A stretch of DNA of 37,268 nt from Staphylococcus equorum (GCF_001747895.1 NZ_LNNB01000035.1:1-37268); one strand, 5' to 3'. Positions 1 through 8,563 are shown, numbered from the stretch's first letter. Notes: generated by a model from the sequence alone, not told the origin. Numbers and translations: made by a program.

Positions 1-17
1 GAGTCCCGTCGGGGTCA
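1..17 (+). tRNA. 3' end of a tRNA (isotype not determinable, Glu-like)
   Basis: The first bases fit the 3' part of a tRNA: the end of a T loop (1-4), a T-stem strand CCCGT (5-9), an acceptor strand CGGGGTC (10-16) and a discriminator A (17). No CCA is encoded, as for the next tRNA. A Rho-independent hairpin follows at once. The anticodon lies outside the window. The acceptor resembles Gram-positive tRNA-Glu, but that is a guess. Confidence 0.55.
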
Positions 18-20
18 TAC

Positions 21-52
21 AAACAGAAGTGAAATATCGCTTCTGTTTTTTT
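21..52 (+). terminator. Rho-independent terminator after the partial tRNA
   Basis: AAACAGAAG (21-29) pairs with CTTCTGTTT (40-48) over a 10-base loop, and a T-run follows. It separates the upstream tRNA transcript from tRNA-Ser. Confidence 0.7.
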
Positions 53-62
53 ATATTCTATT

Positions 63-151
63 GGAGAGTTGTCCGAGTTGGCCGAAGGAGCACGCCTGGA
101 AAGTGTGTAGACGTCACAAGCGTCTCGAGGGTTCGAATCCCTCACTCTCCG
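63..151 (+). tRNA. tRNA-Ser (anticodon GGA)
   Basis: This is a class II tRNA of 89 nt. Acceptor strand GGAGAGT (63-69) pairs with ACTCTCC (144-150) and the discriminator is G151. The anticodon loop reads CTGGAAA, giving GGA for UCC/UCU serine codons. There is a long variable arm (GACGTCACAAGCGTC) and a T loop TTCGAAT. No CCA is encoded. tRNA loci like this are common landing sites for accessory DNA in staphylococci, and accessory-looking genes follow. Confidence 0.95.
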
Positions 152-167
152 CTATTTGATTATGATT

Positions 168-217
168 ACCCTCATTACTCATCATTCCTTAGAATGTTGA
201 TGTAGTGGGGGTTTTTT
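168..217 (+). terminator. Terminator after tRNA-Ser
   Basis: A long imperfect stem (CCCTCATT...CATTC with GAATG...GTGGGGG) ends in TTTTTT at 212-217, downstream of the tRNA. Confidence 0.75.
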
Positions 218-336
218 ATTTCGTCTAACTATTAAAAGATGGGTGCTAAACAAAGAAATTGTGATTTTTATATTTAAAAACTATACTGAATTAGAAATTA
301 GAAAGCTTGAAAATCATAATTACAGGGGGCTCATAC

Positions 337-777
337 TTGGAAAATAGAATAGATTATTATGAAATTGCTAGGGAAGAAATGGCATTAATTATGGATTTGG
401 AAAAACAATTAAAGAAAACATCTATTAATAGAAAGTTACAAGAGTTGATTAAAATACGCGTCTCTCAAATAAACGGCTGCGCTTTTTGTATTGGTATGCA
501 TACTGCAGATGCTAGAAAAATGAAAGTATCAGAAGAAGAAATTTATTTATTAAACGCATGGCATGAAACAAATATATATTCTGTAAAAGATAAACTAGCT
601 TTTAAACTTGCAGAAGCAGTGACAAATATTACTGTAAATGGCGTTACAGAGGAACTATTTAACGAAGTTCGTAAAGTGTATACAGAAGAGGAGTACACAG
701 ACTTAATATTAATCATTAATCAAATTAATATGTGGAATAGATTATCTATTTCTATGGGGAATAAACATATCGTGTAA
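337..777 (+). CDS. Carboxymuconolactone decarboxylase / AhpD-like protein
   Basis: A 146-residue protein of the CMD/AhpD-like family, small all-helical proteins that often act as alkylhydroperoxidase-type thiol reductases. The hallmark CxxCxxxH redox motif is present in INGCAFCIGMHTADARK, close to the N-terminus as in the family. The frame stays open to a TTG at 307, but I place the start at TTG 337 because AGGGGG (324-329) lies 7 bases upstream and the protein then begins MENRIDYYEIA, like other staphylococcal members. The substrate is unknown; detoxification of peroxides or organic acids is typical. It stands alone between the tRNA terminator and a strong bidirectional terminator. The family is secure, the physiological role is not. 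Confidence 0.85.
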   Translation: MENRIDYYEIAREEMALIMDLEKQLKKTSINRKLQELIKIRVSQINGCAFCIGMHTADARKMKVSEEEIYLLNAWHETNIYSVKDKLAFKLAEAVTNITVNGVTEELFNEVRKVYTEEEYTDLILIINQINMWNRLSISMGNKHIV

Positions 778-792
778 GTCATAAATTTATAG

Positions 793-842
793 AAATAATA
801 AAGGAGAATCAATAATTTAATATTGATTCTCCTTTATTATTT
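793..842. terminator. Bidirectional terminator, 22-bp perfect stem
   Basis: 793-814 is the exact reverse complement of 821-842 with a 6-base loop. The arms end in A-rich and T-rich tracts, so it works in both directions. It sits between the convergent AhpD-like and PepSY genes. Confidence 0.9.
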
Positions 843-850
843 AGTGCGTT

Positions 851-1414
851 TTAATCATCTTGTTCATTGTTTAGTACATCGCCACTTTTAGCATCTATTG
901 TGATTTCGTGCTTAGTACTATCATCTTTTAGGTCTAAATCGTAAACGAGTTTGCCATCATCTTCAGATAGGGACCATTCTTTGATGTCGCCATCAAATTC
1001 TTCTTGTCCTTTTTTGATAGCATCTTTATAATCGATGGCATCACTATATTTAAAGGCTTCATTTTCATTTACTGAATCTTCATTTTCAGTATTTTTATTT
1101 AAAACTTCTTTGTTTTTATCAGAAATGATAACTTCTGATTCTTCACCATTTTTTTGTTGCTCTATTTTATAAGCCCATTCACCATTACTCTTTTCATAAG
1201 AGATGCCTTTTAAGTCTTGTCCGCTATATTCATCTTGTGCTTTTTTAATAGCATCTTCAGGGCTTGTTTTGATTTTATCTAAAGCAATAACTTGTTTATC
1301 TGTATCTTTATTACTAGAATCCTCAGATTTAGTATCGCTCTCTGAATCTCCATTACCACATGCTGTAAGCAAAATACCTGATAGTGCAACCGCAGTCACC
1401 AATTTTAATTTCAT
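851..1414 (-). CDS. Lipoprotein with two PepSY domains
   Basis: A secreted lipoprotein of 187 residues. The start is the ATG at 1414, because AAGGAGAG sits just upstream on the minus strand; an in-frame ATG at 1441 has no such site. It opens with a lipoprotein signal peptide (basic MKLK, hydrophobic core, lipobox LTAC). An acidic Ser/Asp-rich linker follows, then two related PepSY modules of about 60 residues. Each module has the DAIKKAQDEY / DAIKKGQEEF helix followed by a beta section. PepSY domains are thought to inhibit or bind proteases or act in the envelope. The gene stands alone, but a secreted protease lies 280 bases away on the same strand; a functional link is speculation. Confidence 0.85.
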   Translation of the reverse strand: MKLKLVTAVALSGILLTACGNGDSESDTKSEDSSNKDTDKQVIALDKIKTSPEDAIKKAQDEYSGQDLKGISYEKSNGEWAYKIEQQKNGEESEVIISDKNKEVLNKNTENEDSVNENEAFKYSDAIDYKDAIKKGQEEFDGDIKEWSLSEDDGKLVYDLDLKDDSTKHEITIDAKSGDVLNNEQDD

Positions 1415-1601
1415 TTTTATCTCTCCTTGTAAATGATTCATTAACTAGTATATACCCATTAATAATACTTTTAAACTATAAAATAAAAGAAAAAATAGTT
1501 TTTGAGAGATTTTAGCGTGGAAAAATTTATGTTTTTGAGTATGAATAACTAAAAATGATAAATTAAACATATTTTCTATTTTGAAATTGGTACAAGTATA
1601 C

Positions 1602-1630
1602 AAAAATAAGCCACTTATATGAATAGGTGG
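1602..1630 (-). terminator. Probable terminator of the tarP-like/protease cluster
   Basis: On the minus strand CCACCTAT pairs with ATAAGTGG (1611-1630, one G-T pair) and a T-rich tract (1602-1606) follows shortly after. It lies about 65 bases past the protease stop. Confidence 0.5.
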
Positions 1631-1694
1631 TCATTTTGAAAATTGATATTAGATTAATGCGTAATACATTAGTAAGTGATTTCACAAATAATAT

Positions 1695-3020
1695 TTATTG
1701 TTTTGTAGCATTGACATCGATATAGCCAATCCATCTATTTTTAGAGTCATATATAGAATAATACTGTTTTTTATTACCTAAAGTATAAATATACTTAGCG
1801 GTGAATGTTTGATTATAATAATGTGTACTTATATTGTTTTGACTATCAAAATAAAGGTTGTTCCATATAGGAAAGTTTTTTTCTGAAACTTTTACTTTTT
1901 TATTAAAGTAAGTTGGTGTTAAGTCAGTAACATCTCTTTTATTAAAATACCCAATCCATTTATTTTTATTATCGTATAGCGATAAATATGTATGTCCATT
2001 ATTGTGTTTGAAAAAATATTTTGCTTTATAGACATTACCTAATTTAATGTTCTTTAATGAGATTTTTTTGGAAAATAGAAAGTCACTCCATAATACAATT
2101 TTTTCTTTTGATATAGTAACATCTTTGTCATATTTATAGCCAACAGGGGTAGATCCCCAATTAATTATTAATTTTAAATTATCATTTGTGATTTTTGTGC
2201 CGAAATTTAAAGGGGTAGCACCATATGCATGAACTCCGACAATCTTTTTGTTTCTATTCCAAACTGCACTGCCACTTTGGCCTCCGTAAGTGTCCATATC
2301 GTAAAAAATATTAGTGTCTGTTAGTCTTTTTAGCAATCCTGTAACTTTATATTGTGTGGTTCCCCCTTTATCAGCTGGATAACCAGCTGTCTCTAAATGC
2401 TCATTGATTTGCATTTGGTCAGTTATACCTAATGTACCTGTTTTAAAACCAAGTTGAGAATTTAATTTTATAATTGCCAAATCATGTTCTTTGGATTTTG
2501 ATTTAATCCATTCGGGAAGCACGTATTTTTTATCTGCTTTTGACTTGCCAATTGTAGCTTTATGGGAATTAGCTCCAGCATATACAGTGACGTTATCTGC
2601 CCAACCGCCTAAATCTGATTCATAAATATTGTGAGCAGCAGTAAGGACTGTATCAGGAGAAATCATAACTCCTGAACCAATATATACATTATTGTTAAAA
2701 GACATGTTTAAAAGAACGACTGTTTTATAAGGTGCTTTTGTATAATTTTTAACGATAGAACGATTATCTTTACCTAATATTCTATCAAACGATTCGCCTT
2801 GAGAATCTTCAATTGATTGGAGATTCTCTTGAGGAATTTCATAATCTACAGGTGTAGGAAGATAGATAGAATTTGTAGGTTCAGTAATATTATACGTAGT
2901 ACTTATAGTAGGTTGTAACGAAGCTTCTATTTGATTATCAGTGACTAAATGGTTTTGTAATGCGAGAATAAGTAATAAAATTATTATAAATTTTATTATG
3001 AAATTTGCTAATTTTTTCAT
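1695..3020 (-). CDS. Secreted V8-type (S1B) serine protease with C-terminal GW-like repeats
   Basis: A 441-residue exported protease. Residues 1-25 form a signal peptide or anchor (MKKLANFIIK, then a hydrophobic run). A propeptide-like stretch precedes the trypsin-fold domain at about 90-290. The catalytic triad is visible: H130 in LTAAH, D180 in HDLAIIKL, S249 in GGQSGS. T244 (five before Ser) and H264 (fifteen after, in VGVHAYG) match the Thr164 and His184 that give S. aureus V8 protease its Glu preference, so cleavage after Glu is inferred. Residues ~300-441 hold two SH3b/GW-like modules, each ending in YSIYD..NRWIGY or YLSLYD..NKWIGY, the type that binds teichoic acids in autolysins. GGAGGA precedes the ATG. 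It is the last gene of a three-gene cluster. Confidence 0.85.
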   Translation of the reverse strand: MKKLANFIIKFIIILLLILALQNHLVTDNQIEASLQPTISTTYNITEPTNSIYLPTPVDYEIPQENLQSIEDSQGESFDRILGKDNRSIVKNYTKAPYKTVVLLNMSFNNNVYIGSGVMISPDTVLTAAHNIYESDLGGWADNVTVYAGANSHKATIGKSKADKKYVLPEWIKSKSKEHDLAIIKLNSQLGFKTGTLGITDQMQINEHLETAGYPADKGGTTQYKVTGLLKRLTDTNIFYDMDTYGGQSGSAVWNRNKKIVGVHAYGATPLNFGTKITNDNLKLIINWGSTPVGYKYDKDVTISKEKIVLWSDFLFSKKISLKNIKLGNVYKAKYFFKHNNGHTYLSLYDNKNKWIGYFNKRDVTDLTPTYFNKKVKVSEKNFPIWNNLYFDSQNNISTHYYNQTFTAKYIYTLGNKKQYYSIYDSKNRWIGYIDVNATKQ

Positions 3021-3048
3021 ATAAATCCTCCATTAGTATAAAAGAAAT

Positions 3049-3321
3049 TTAAAATCTACAAGATACACGGAGAAGAGGGGTATTATTAAAATTAAATTCT
3101 CCTTTTAAATCATGAATGTTTATATGACTTTTTAAATTGCTAATACTTGCTATTTTATACCCATTCATCATTAATATTGGTGTTTTATTTTTGTTCCATT
3201 TAACTGAAAATGTAATTTGCTCATAATTGGTGAATATCCATTCAATTTTTTCTTTGTTTAGTTTTAAATCTTCTTGATTCAATGCTAAGTAATATCTATT
3301 TTCATAATTAAAGTTTTCCAA
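3049..3321 (-). CDS. 90-residue protein of unknown function, between tarP-like and protease genes
   Basis: I do not recognise this protein. It starts with TTG, 8 bases after the tarP-like stop. AAGGTGG inside the 3' end of that gene serves as a somewhat distant ribosome binding site, so translation may be coupled. It has no signal peptide or membrane segment. The sequence is rich in Asn, Lys and aromatics, with strand-like stretches (EQITFSVKW, TPILMMNGYKIASI, FNNTPLLRVSCRF) that suggest a small beta-rich fold. It could be an accessory subunit or a detached binding domain for the glycosyltransferase, or a decayed gene fragment; the sequence alone does not decide. The 28-base gap to the protease gene suggests one transcript. 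Confidence 0.55.
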   Translation of the reverse strand: MENFNYENRYYLALNQEDLKLNKEKIEWIFTNYEQITFSVKWNKNKTPILMMNGYKIASISNLKSHINIHDLKGEFNFNNTPLLRVSCRF

Positions 3322-3329
3322 TTATATCT

Positions 3330-4331
3330 TTAACCACCTTTTAATATTTTATCTGCAGTCATCACAGCTAATAGGTTATTTTGTCGTATAGCCTCTAATT
3401 TTAAATTAAATATAGGTGTTACATATGTATCTGCGGTTCTGGGAACTTCATTTATAGTTTTTGATAAATAGTTAAGCCATTCTTTTTTCTCTCTATAACT
3501 CATTTTACTAATTGAAAAATGCTTGTTCTGTCCATGTCTAAATAGTCTTGTCGTATACTTCGCTGCAAGTTTGTCACGGAGCACTCGCTTTTTGTATACT
3601 TTACTGCAATATATAGCGTTATAGATATTACTTATAGTAGAAAAATATTGTTTCGGTGTGCTTTTCTTAGTAGATAGATGATTTTTTTTCGAGAAATCAT
3701 TCACAACAATGTAGTATTCATAATCAGTTTTAATAGAATAATTTTTTGAATTCATTAGGAATTCTATAGTGAAAAGTTGATCCTCTGCAGTTTTAGCATT
3801 TGTTTTAAAACGAATTTTATTTTTATGTATAATATTACTTTTAAACATCTTTAAAACTGATAATGCATAAAATAAACTGTTTTCTATAATATCTGCTCTT
3901 GGCACATTACCATTTTCAAACACTGCTTTCGGAACACCTCTACCTTTTCCTTCCACACCATACTTACCAATAATTAAATCACTATTATTTTCTTTCCCAT
4001 ATATGTAAAGGTCCTCTAACGCTCTTTCATGCAAGTAATCATCAGAATCTAAAAAGAAAATGTACTCCGAATTACTCATGCTTATGCCTTTGTTTCTTGG
4101 AGCACTTGCGCTTCCTGTATTTTTATTTAATCTTTTAAATTTTATTAAATGCTTATAATTAACCCAATATGCTTTAATAGTTTCAATGGTTTCAATATCG
4201 TTTGAATGATCATCTATAATTATTAATTCAAAATCTTTATGACTCATAGTTTGATTTAGAATTGAATCGATAGTACGAGAAATCATTTTTCCATTATTAT
4301 ATGTAGGCATAATGACACTAATCTTTTTCAT
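3330..4331 (-). CDS. tarP: TarP-like wall teichoic acid GlcNAc transferase (GT2 family)
   Basis: A 333-residue GT-A glycosyltransferase that I recognise, from memory, as very close to S. aureus TarP, the prophage-borne enzyme that adds beta-GlcNAc to C3 of ribitol phosphate in wall teichoic acid. Visible features are the SVIMPTYNN opening, the IIIDDHS nucleotide-binding motif (38-43), the metal-binding DSDD at 95-98 and the catalytic TAEDQ with E183/D184. D212, K258, R262, R265 and H266 fall where TarP has D209, K255, R259, R262 and H263, a constant offset of three. The C-terminal ~70 residues match the TarP trimerisation region. TarS is far longer, so this is not TarS. AAAGGAGTG precedes the ATG. 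No phage genes surround it. It likely acts on the cytoplasmic membrane face before export of the polymer. Confidence 0.8.
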   Translation of the reverse strand: MKKISVIMPTYNNGKMISRTIDSILNQTMSHKDFELIIIDDHSNDIETIETIKAYWVNYKHLIKFKRLNKNTGSASAPRNKGISMSNSEYIFFLDSDDYLHERALEDLYIYGKENNSDLIIGKYGVEGKGRGVPKAVFENGNVPRADIIENSLFYALSVLKMFKSNIIHKNKIRFKTNAKTAEDQLFTIEFLMNSKNYSIKTDYEYYIVVNDFSKKNHLSTKKSTPKQYFSTISNIYNAIYCSKVYKKRVLRDKLAAKYTTRLFRHGQNKHFSISKMSYREKKEWLNYLSKTINEVPRTADTYVTPIFNLKLEAIRQNNLLAVMTADKILKGG

Positions 4332-4606
4332 AAGAAATCACTCCTTTAAACTAAAATAGCAAAGTTAAATATGAGATGGAATAAAGTTTAGTAAAGTGTG
4401 AAAAATATAACGGTAAATGTAAAAAAACCTATGTATGAAAATTCAAAAGCTATTTGAAATAAAAACAAACTTTAAAAAATAGAATGTGTGACTAAAAATT
4501 TAACTTATAAAACCTTTGCGTGGTCATAACATTAAAGTGAAGATTTGGACCATGTTAAATAATAATAAAAGCGTTATAATATAATATGAGATGGAGGAAT
4601 GTAGGC
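4332..4606. promoter_or_regulatory. Divergent intergenic region between tarP-like gene and menE
   Basis: AT-rich spacer serving two divergent genes. For menE, a TATAAT box at 4575-4580 lies about 25 bases before the start, without a convincing -35. GGAGG at 4593-4597 is the ribosome binding site that fixes the GTG start at 4607. No clear promoter for the tarP-like gene could be chosen by eye, and no hairpin or operator stands out. Confidence 0.4.
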
Positions 4607-5995
4607 GTGGAATTTTGGTTGAAAAAACAAGCAGAACTAAATGGTGAAAAGGTGTTTATAGATGATGGCACAAAGCAAATTTCATTTAATAAGACCTATC
4701 AATATGCTTCGAGATTAGCATATCAATTAAAACAATTAGATAAGCCAAGAATTGGATTATATATCGATAATTCGATAGCATCTGTCATTTTAATTAATGC
4801 AGCGTGGCTAGCTGGAATTGAAATTGCTATGTTAAATACAAGGCTGACTAAGAAGGAAATGCTTGCACAAATGGCATCAATTGAGGTTGATACTGTGATA
4901 GCACGTGAGCCAATACAATTAGAAGGTATTCATATAGTTAATTTTGAAAACTTATGGACTAATTTGGATGATAAGCAATTTGAAGCATCATTTTCAATAG
5001 AACGTATTGCATCGATTATGTTTACATCAGGGACAACGGGACCTCAAAAAGCTGTGCCACAGACATTTAGCAATCATTATGCAAGTGCAAGTGGTTGTAA
5101 AGAAAGCCTTGGGTTTGATCAGAATACTAAATGGTTATCGGTATTGCCTATTTATCATATTTCAGGATTAAGCGTAGTATTAAGAGCATTAATTGAAGGC
5201 TTTACAGTTCGTATAGCATCTAAATTTAATTCTGTAGCTATGTTAAATATTATAAAAGAAGAATTACCTACACATGTGTCACTCGTACCACAAACATTAA
5301 AATGGTTAATGGATGAAGGGTTTAATCAACCTTATCATGTTCAAAAGATATTACTTGGTGGTGCGAAACTCTCTAGTGCTTTGATTGATCAAGCACTTCA
5401 AAGTAGATTGCCAATATATAATTCCTTCGGTATGACAGAAACGTGTTCACAGTTTTTAACTGCCTCACCAGAGATGTTAGCACATCGTTATGATACAGTA
5501 GGTAAACCGAGTGAAAATGTTGATGTAAAAATTAAAGCTCCAAATACGCAAGGTCATGGTGAATTGTTAATCAAAGGAGATAACGTTATGCAAGGTTATC
5601 TATATCCTGAAAATAAGCAAGATACTTTTGAAGCAGGCTATTTTAATACTGGTGACATTGCAGAAATAGATGACGAAGGTTATGTCATGGTTTATGATCG
5701 CAGAAAAGATTTAATAATCAGTGGTGGAGAAAATATCTATCCTTATCAAATCGAGTCAGTTGCTAAGAATTATTTTGGCATAGAAGATGCGATGTGTGTC
5801 GGCATAGAAGATGCTACTTGGGGGGAAGTCCCATCTTTATATTACGTTACGAATATAACAATATCTGAGGCGCAATTATTAGAACATTTCAAACAAAATT
5901 TAGCAAAATATAAAATACCTAAGCAATTTGTACGTGTTGAATCATTACCCTATACATCAACAGGAAAGCTACAGAGAAACCGTTTGAAACTTTAA
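4607..5995 (+). CDS. menE: 2-succinylbenzoate-CoA ligase
   Basis: MenE activates o-succinylbenzoate with ATP and CoA in menaquinone synthesis. It is an acyl-adenylate-forming enzyme of 462 residues. The P-loop-like signature [16 protein letters not shown] is followed by [21 protein letters not shown], the hinge region [17 protein letters not shown] and the catalytic C-terminal Lys in TSTGKLQRN. The frame is open from an ATG at 4586, but I chose GTG 4607: GGAGG lies 9 bases before it and the protein then begins MEFWLKKQA, as in S. aureus MenE. It is slightly shorter than the S. aureus protein (about 492), mainly in the loop before the ATP-binding motif. menC follows 13 bases downstream. Confidence 0.95.
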   Translation: MEFWLKKQAELNGEKVFIDDGTKQISFNKTYQYASRLAYQLKQLDKPRIGLYIDNSIASVILINAAWLAGIEIAMLNTRLTKKEMLAQMASIEVDTVIAREPIQLEGIHIVNFENLWTNLDDKQFEASFSIERIASIMFTSGTTGPQKAVPQTFSNHYASASGCKESLGFDQNTKWLSVLPIYHISGLSVVLRALIEGFTVRIASKFNSVAMLNIIKEELPTHVSLVPQTLKWLMDEGFNQPYHVQKILLGGAKLSSALIDQALQSRLPIYNSFGMTETCSQFLTASPEMLAHRYDTVGKPSENVDVKIKAPNTQGHGELLIKGDNVMQGYLYPENKQDTFEAGYFNTGDIAEIDDEGYVMVYDRRKDLIISGGENIYPYQIESVAKNYFGIEDAMCVGIEDATWGEVPSLYYVTNITISEAQLLEHFKQNLAKYKIPKQFVRVESLPYTSTGKLQRNRLKL

Positions 5996-6008
5996 ATTCG
6001 AGGTGGAT

Positions 6009-7013
6009 ATGAAATTACAAGCAGTGAAATTATACGAATATAATGCTAGTTTTAAACATGCTATTGTGACGCCGAAAATTAAATTGAGTTGTCGGAAGGT
6101 ATTAATTATTGAATTAATTACTGATACGAATCAACATTATTTTGGAGAATGTAATGCTTTTGAGACGGATTGGTACTCACCAGAAACGATAGAAGTTGTA
6201 CGCTGCCAAACTGAGAAATGGATTAAACAATACCAAAATGAAACGTTTAATCATTTTGGAGAGGCACAAGCAACATTAGGTTGTTTGATGGCATATCCAG
6301 CTACAAGAAGCATGCTAGTAATGGCTTTTTATCAAATGTTTTATGAAATGCATTCATTTAATGTTCCTTATGGCGCAACAGTCAGTGGTTTGACTGAAGG
6401 GAATTTAAAGCAACTTGTAGATACCCAACCACAACGTGTTAAAATAAAATGGTCACAGCATATACTACAAAATATTGAAATGTTAAAACAATTAGATTTT
6501 CAACCGGATATCGCAATAGATGCGAATGAATCTATTCAAGATAATGAGTCGCACAAGTTAAAACAACTGGCTAATAAATCATTACTCTATATCGAAGAAC
6601 CTTTTAAATCGTTAGATAAACTAGAGGCTTTTACTAAGTCTGAACTACCACCGATTGCAATTGATGAAAAAGCATTATCTCAAGATCAAATTATGGAAAT
6701 CATTGCTAATAATCCTATTGATGTAGTTGTGTTGAAACCATTTAGATTGGGTGGCGTAGATAAAGTATTAGAAATCATTAACGTATTAAAAGCAAAAGAT
6801 ATCAAAATTGTTATCGGTGGTATGTATGAATATGGATTGAGTAGATATTTCACCGCATTGTTAGCTCAATTTGCTGACTATCCAAGCGATATCACACCAG
6901 AAGGTTATTATTTTAAAAATGATATAGTAAATAATGCAGGCATATTAAAAGGAGATTCAATATATTTTGAACCTCCCGTTGTTAATACAGCACAATTAAA
7001 GCGCGTTTATTAA
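6009..7013 (+). CDS. menC: o-Succinylbenzoate synthase
   Basis: MenC dehydrates SHCHC to o-succinylbenzoate, the step just before MenE. This 334-residue enolase-superfamily protein shows the expected catalytic set: KxK in RVKIKW, metal ligands in AIDANES, EEPF and AIDEKAL, and the second Lys in [10 protein letters not shown]. The start is ATG 6009; a GTG two codons upstream is also open, but GAGGT at 6000-6004 suits the ATG and family members begin MKL. It forms an operon with menE. Its 3' end overlaps the convergent yidD gene by four bases. Confidence 0.95.
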   Translation: MKLQAVKLYEYNASFKHAIVTPKIKLSCRKVLIIELITDTNQHYFGECNAFETDWYSPETIEVVRCQTEKWIKQYQNETFNHFGEAQATLGCLMAYPATRSMLVMAFYQMFYEMHSFNVPYGATVSGLTEGNLKQLVDTQPQRVKIKWSQHILQNIEMLKQLDFQPDIAIDANESIQDNESHKLKQLANKSLLYIEEPFKSLDKLEAFTKSELPPIAIDEKALSQDQIMEIIANNPIDVVVLKPFRLGGVDKVLEIINVLKAKDIKIVIGGMYEYGLSRYFTALLAQFADYPSDITPEGYYFKNDIVNNAGILKGDSIYFEPPVVNTAQLKRVY

Positions 7014-7246
7014 TCTTTTTTCTTTTCTTTTTTCTTTAATGGTACTGGGTCAAAGCCACCTTTATGAAGTGGATGGCATTTCGAAATTCTTTTAACACCT
7101 AACCACGTACCTTTAAATGCACCATAGACTTGTATCGCTTCTCTCGTATATTCAGAGCAAGTAGGATAGAAGCGACATGTAGCAGGTGTCATTGGCGAAA
7201 TGAAACGTTGATAAATACGTATAAGTCCTAGGAACAATGTTTTCAT
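7010..7246 (-). CDS. yidD: Membrane protein insertion efficiency factor YidD
   Basis: A 78-residue YidD protein, thought to assist YidC/Sec-dependent membrane protein insertion at the inner face of the membrane. It has an N-terminal amphipathic stretch ([15 protein letters not shown]), the conserved cysteine motif [10 protein letters not shown], the [17 protein letters not shown] signature and a lysine-rich tail. Length is normal for the family. It is convergent with menC, sharing the last four bases, and divergent from the Nudix gene. In most Firmicutes it is not linked to yidC, and the same holds here. Confidence 0.95.
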   Translation of the reverse strand: MKTLFLGLIRIYQRFISPMTPATCRFYPTCSEYTREAIQVYGAFKGTWLGVKRISKCHPLHKGGFDPVPLKKKEKKKD

Positions 7247-7308
7247 TATAATTTTGCCTCCAACAAATAACTTAGCATAGATAGTTTAACATAATTAAAG
7301 GGAGAAGG

Positions 7309-7785
7309 ATGAACGTGAAGTTTAAAGATAGCGAAAATGATGATGTGTTTTTATCATATAAAAATGACGAAAATCATGCTGATGGTAACCATGTCCTGAT
7401 CATACCTATATTTCAAGGACAGTTGCTGTTTACCAATCATAAATTGAGAGGTATAGAGTTTCCTGGTGGCAAAAAAGAAATAGGAGAATCCAGTGAAGTA
7501 GCAGCAGCTAGAGAATTATTTGAAGAAACAGGTGCAACGATAAAAAAGTGTAATTATATTGCGCAATATCGTGTAGAAAGACAAAATGGATTAAGCTTTA
7601 CTAAAGATGTATTTATGGTTGTCGTTAAGGATGTAGCGCAACAAAACGACTATTTAGAAACAAATGGACCTTTATTTTATAATAATGTTTATGATATTCC
7701 AGAAGAACGTAAAAGCTATTTATTGAAAGATGCAGCAATTTTACAATGTTTAGAGAGAGTGATGGAGCTTGGATTTTATTCATAG
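7309..7785 (+). CDS. ytkD: Nudix hydrolase, YtkD-type nucleoside triphosphatase
   Basis: A 158-residue Nudix protein. The Nudix box is perfect: G54, E60, R68-E69, E72-E73, G75 in the pattern GX5EX7REUXEEXGU. Length and flanking sequence fit YtkD, an antimutator reported in Bacillus to hydrolyse 8-oxo-dGTP; that substrate is inference here. Two starts are possible: ATG 7309 with AAGGGAG only four bases away, or GTG 7315 with better spacing. The stop overlaps the start of the next gene by 17 bases, so the two are co-transcribed. Confidence 0.85.
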   Translation: MNVKFKDSENDDVFLSYKNDENHADGNHVLIIPIFQGQLLFTNHKLRGIEFPGGKKEIGESSEVAAARELFEETGATIKKCNYIAQYRVERQNGLSFTKDVFMVVVKDVAQQNDYLETNGPLFYNNVYDIPEERKSYLLKDAAILQCLERVMELGFYS

Positions 7786-8563
7786 AAAACGTATGCCAGT
7801 TGAATCATCAACACATTTTTTTGAAGAAGTCACATATCGTGTCGATGCGTTAAAAGTGCGTGGCCTCTTAATGGCACCTAAAGCTAATGTTGAAAGAATT
7901 GTAATTTATTTACGAGGTGGAAAAGGGCAAGTAGGTATGGTACGTACAGGACGTTTAATGCAATTTGCAGACGATCATACATTAGTTTTCGGTCCATATT
8001 ATCGAGGGAATAATGGCAGTGAAGGAAAAGATGCATTTTACGGTGAGGATTTAAACGACGTTACTGTTGCTATTAGAATGTTAAACCATATGTATCCAGA
8101 GGTACATATTCATATGGTTGGATTTTCTAGAGGTGGTCTACAAGGATTATTAACATTTCAAGATTTACCAATATCTAGTTATATAATTTGGGGTGGCGTC
8201 TCTGATATATATTTAATGTATGAAGAGCGTGTAGACTTAAGAGGAATGCTTAAACGTATGATTGGTCATCCTAAAAAGAACGCTGAAGCGTATAGGCAAC
8301 GAGATGCAGTTTCTCAAATTACTGAGGATAGCCCACCAATTTTAATAGTACACGGTGGAAAAGATCATCAAGTTGGTATTCATCAAGCGCATTATTTAGC
8401 GGAACAATTAAATCGTATAGGTATGACTTATCGCACATTTTATCAAATGAAAGAAGGGCATATTCCTAGACCTTTTGCATTAAAATCTACATTGTCGACC
8501 ATCAAACAATGGATGAAAGATGTTGAAGCTCAGCATATTAAACAAAATTATAATGAGAAATAA
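7769..8563 (+). CDS. Alpha/beta hydrolase (prolyl-oligopeptidase-like fold)
   Basis: A 264-residue cytoplasmic alpha/beta hydrolase. The nucleophile elbow GFSRGG places Ser at 120. The acid is probably D199 in HGGKDHQVG and the base H231 in KEGHIPRP. The strand order and C-terminal acid/His arrangement resemble peptidase S9 or esterase folds; the substrate cannot be told. The start is uncertain: TTG 7769, inside the 3' end of the Nudix gene and preceded by GGAG, or ATG 7792 with no visible ribosome binding site. It is translationally linked to ytkD and ends at a strong terminator shared with pckA. Confidence 0.75.
   Translation: MDFIHRKRMPVESSTHFFEEVTYRVDALKVRGLLMAPKANVERIVIYLRGGKGQVGMVRTGRLMQFADDHTLVFGPYYRGNNGSEGKDAFYGEDLNDVTVAIRMLNHMYPEVHIHMVGFSRGGLQGLLTFQDLPISSYIIWGGVSDIYLMYEERVDLRGMLKRMIGHPKKNAEAYRQRDAVSQITEDSPPILIVHGGKDHQVGIHQAHYLAEQLNRIGMTYRTFYQMKEGHIPRPFALKSTLSTIKQWMKDVEAQHIKQNYNEK

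Noticed and set aside
4586..4606. ATG 4586 as menE start
   Set aside because: The real ribosome binding site GGAGG falls inside this extension and points to GTG 4607.
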